Source of the DNA: Paraburkholderia silviterrae
Lineage (GTDB): Bacteria > Pseudomonadota > Gammaproteobacteria > Burkholderiales > Burkholderiaceae
Assembly: GCF_004353915.1 (NCBI RefSeq)
Contig: NZ_SMRP01000001.1
Coordinates: 1 to 64,000, forward strand
Direction of reading: 5' to 3'
DNA length: 64,000 nucleotides
Part shown: positions 62,372-64,000 of the stretch, piece by piece
Position numbering within the stretch: position 1 is the first letter of the stretch
Layout: each line of letters starts with the position of its first letter
Made by a program: the position numbers and the translations under genes
Notes under the pieces: generated by a model
Database searches by the model: none
The model's input: only the letters and a program-made list of their open reading frames with translations
What the model was told of the DNA's origin: nothing

Positions 62372-63876
62372 ACGATGATTTCGCCCGCGGCGCCCGCGGC
62401 GCCCGCGACGTTTCCTGCTGAGATGCCGTTGATCTGGGCGCCAGCACCCGATCCTAGGCCATAGCCTGTTTGCGCGCCTCCTGCTGAGACATACCCGACA
62501 CCCATGGCCGAGTTTCCGCCGGCACCAAGGAAACCCGTGGTGCCGGTGAGCGCATAGCCACCCTGTCCGCGACCGCCAGTGACGGCATCGATCGTTGTGC
62601 CGCCGCTAATCGTGCAGGCCAAATTGGGCGTCGGCGCGCTTCCCGAAACGCCTGCCGCACTGACTGCTGCGCCACCACCACCACCGTTTCCTCCGGGACA
62701 CGAGACGAGCGACCCGAAGGAAGTGGTGCCGCCCGTACCGCCCGCGTTCGCGCCCGCCGCTCCAGCTGCACCTACCGCACCGATCGTCACGGTTTGCGTA
62801 GAGACGGAGGTGTAGCGCACCTCGGCATACGATCCGCCGTTACCCCCGCCACTGACTGCGACCTGAGAGGCCGTGGTGGAGGCCGCGCCGCCACTCCCGC
62901 CGCCGGGTGCTTGCACGCGCACGATGATCGAGGTCGCGCCACTCGTTGGCGTGTAGGTTCCGCTCGAAGAGAAGACCTGAACGTTGAGCAGGCGCCCCGG
63001 TACACCGTTGATCGAGCCACCCGTGACGGACAGGCCATTCGAGGTGGTGAGACCCGCAGTGAGCACCGATCCATTGACTTGCAGATAGTCGGTACCGTCG
63101 TCCGTCGTGGTGTTGACGAGAATGCGACCGCTGTTCGTGATGCGTGCGCGCTCAAGCGGAAACGCACCACCGACCGGCATTGTCCAGAACACGAGACGAG
63201 CCGGTACCGAAGTAGTGCTGATCGTCGCGGAATCCACCACCGAGTTGATGAAGGCGGCTTTAACTGGCCCTGATCCGCCATCAGGCTCGAAGTCGACTTC
63301 GCCAATATCGTCACCGTTTTGGACGACAGCGCTCACGCCCTTCGTCGCACTGCGGCTCTTGTAAATGAAGATGCCTGACGAGCTCGTGTCGTTCGAGTAC
63401 TGCATGAACGCTGGAACACCGCCGGCAAAGGATCCTGCTCCAGCGTCCTGAATGTTGGCGTACTGAAGATCGCCCAGCGTCACGCGCGATGTGAGACCAA
63501 TGAGCAGCACGCTACTGTTGCGCTGGAATTGCATCTCGACCGTGCTGGGTGCGCCCGCGTCCGTTGCGGACTGCAGGTAGAAGTTGCTACCCGCGTTGCC
63601 CCCGCTCTCCGTGTCGGCGTTCTCTCCGACAATCCAGCGCAGCGATCCGGACGTTGCAAATCCAAGCGTGCGGTAGCTTCCGGCCACGCCATTGATGACC
63701 GCGCCGCCCGCAATCGAGGAGACAGCACCCCACGCGGGCGCCGAGGATGTGCCGTTCGAAACGATGGCCTGGCCAGCGGTCGAGCCACTTGGGTTCAGCA
63801 GTGTGATCGGTGAAAGCGTCGCGCCAAAGGCGACGGACGCAACGAGCGCGAGCAGCGCAGCGAAGATCTTTTTCAT
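62356..63876 (-). CDS. Phage-like glycine-rich fibre protein with signal peptide
   Basis: A 506-residue protein from ATG 63876, with a signal-like start MKKIFAALLALVASVAFG. The middle has short repeats of a tail-fibre or knob type (GSLRWIVGENADTESGG, ARITNSGRILVNTTTDDGTD, YLQVNGSVLTAGLTTSNGL). Residues 330-490 are a glycine-rich domain (APGGGSGGAASTTASQ, VAVSGGGNGGSYAEV, GGTGGTTSFG) found in phage tail-fibre tips. A cleavable signal is unusual for a phage fibre. An alternative is a secreted fibre of a tailocin or an exported surface protein. Confidence 0.75.
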   Translation of the reverse strand: MKKIFAALLALVASVAFGATLSPITLLNPSGSTAGQAIVSNGTSSAPAWGAVSSIAGGAVINGVAGSYRTLGFATSGSLRWIVGENADTESGGNAGSNFYLQSATDAGAPSTVEMQFQRNSSVLLIGLTSRVTLGDLQYANIQDAGAGSFAGGVPAFMQYSNDTSSSGIFIYKSRSATKGVSAVVQNGDDIGEVDFEPDGGSGPVKAAFINSVVDSATISTTSVPARLVFWTMPVGGAFPLERARITNSGRILVNTTTDDGTDYLQVNGSVLTAGLTTSNGLSVTGGSINGVPGRLLNVQVFSSSGTYTPTSGATSIIVRVQAPGGGSGGAASTTASQVAVSGGGNGGSYAEVRYTSVSTQTVTIGAVGAAGAAGANAGGTGGTTSFGSLVSCPGGNGGGGGAAVSAAGVSGSAPTPNLACTISGGTTIDAVTGGRGQGGYALTGTTGFLGAGGNSAMGVGYVSAGGAQTGYGLGSGAGAQINGISAGNVAGAAGAAGEIIVYEYQ

Positions 63877-63904
63877 CGTGCGATTTCCATTTTTGATGGC
63901 GTAG

Positions 63905-64000
63905 TTAGATGCCGTATTCGGCTTTGACGTAGGCGGTCACGGTCAAGCTGCCCTGGTTGAAGATCGTGACGGCGCCTGCCGTGTTGTTCGTGATCCAGAG
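63905..64000 (-). CDS. Partial gene, probable phage structural protein
   Basis: The minus strand is open from the right edge of the window to TAA at 63905-63907, giving the last 31 residues of a protein (ending LTVTAYVKAEYGI). It lies 28 bases upstream of the fibre gene on the same strand, so the two are probably in one operon. The beta-rich ending suits a virion protein, but the family cannot be told. Confidence 0.5.
   Translation of the reverse strand, partial: LWITNNTAGAVTIFNQGSLTVTAYVKAEYGI

Overview
The window comes from the chromosome of a Burkholderiaceae bacterium, most likely Paraburkholderia, Caballeronia or Burkholderia. This rests on the very high GC content, the GTG/TTG starts, a run of three DUF2827 proteins (a family known mainly from Burkholderia), an ESPR-type trimeric autotransporter, and the many small catabolic operons. 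No rRNA, tRNA or CRISPR array was seen. No complete insertion sequence is present, only possible IS21-like traces at about 0.6 kb and 31 kb.

Layout. (1) 1-1.2 kb: end of a membrane protein gene, a possible IS scar, and a DUF3293 gene. (2) 1.25-8.4 kb: a nitrogen-compound (purine/allantoin or pyrimidine-like) catabolic cluster. It holds hydroxypyruvate isomerase, a LysR regulator, a sodium:solute symporter remnant, two paralogous cytosine-deaminase-like amidohydrolases, an ATZ/TRZ-type amidohydrolase and a (S)-ureidoglycine aminohydrolase. The same operator-like motif lies at both ends of the cluster. (3) 8.5-10.6 kb: a hipBA-type toxin-antitoxin pair behind four 27-bp-spaced operator repeats. 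(4) 10.7-16.4 kb: cyoABCD quinol oxidase, divergent from a MocR regulator with a palindrome between them. (5) 16.7-21.8 kb: class I aldolase, lytic transglycosylase, ProQ-type RNA chaperone, SDR and OpgC. (6) 22.2-30.4 kb: a complete aerobic 2-aminobenzoyl-CoA (anthranilate) or salicylyl-CoA operon with its own MarR regulator. (7) 30.4-38.0 kb: parDE, a small acidic protein, a degenerate GGDEF-EAL protein, an intact membrane diguanylate cyclase, a TPR protein and a TIGR02466 putative dioxygenase. (8) 38.3-47.5 kb: a 1730-residue trimeric autotransporter with a huge Ser/Thr-rich stalk, facing a tight operon of three DUF2827 paralogues. (9) 47.5-52.7 kb: a ClpK/ClpG-like AAA+ disaggregase, an AI-2E family transporter and SurE. 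(10) 52.7-59.3 kb: a cyclase-family hydrolase, a MarR regulator, a thioesterase, a two-subunit indolepyruvate oxidoreductase and a SYLF lipoprotein. (11) 59.7-64.0 kb: a small membrane protein, a NarL/RcsB-type response regulator, then an acyltransferase-3 gene convergent with a phage-like glycine-rich fibre gene and a partial upstream gene. This looks like the edge of a prophage.

The most promising undescribed system is region 8. The adhesin stalk is made almost entirely of Ser, Thr, Leu, Gly, Ala, Val and Asp, and it sits next to three translationally coupled paralogues of unknown function. These share GT-B-like features and two invariant blocks, EPNI-x2-VK and YPLVHN. I propose, as inference, that they glycosylate the adhesin or a related surface structure. 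Other useful observations are a 36-bp element shared by the MarR/cyclase intergenic region and the promoter of the indolepyruvate oxidoreductase operon, a RidA-family protein lacking the usual arginine, and matching LysR-type motifs 5 kb apart that tie the two amidohydrolase operons into one regulon.
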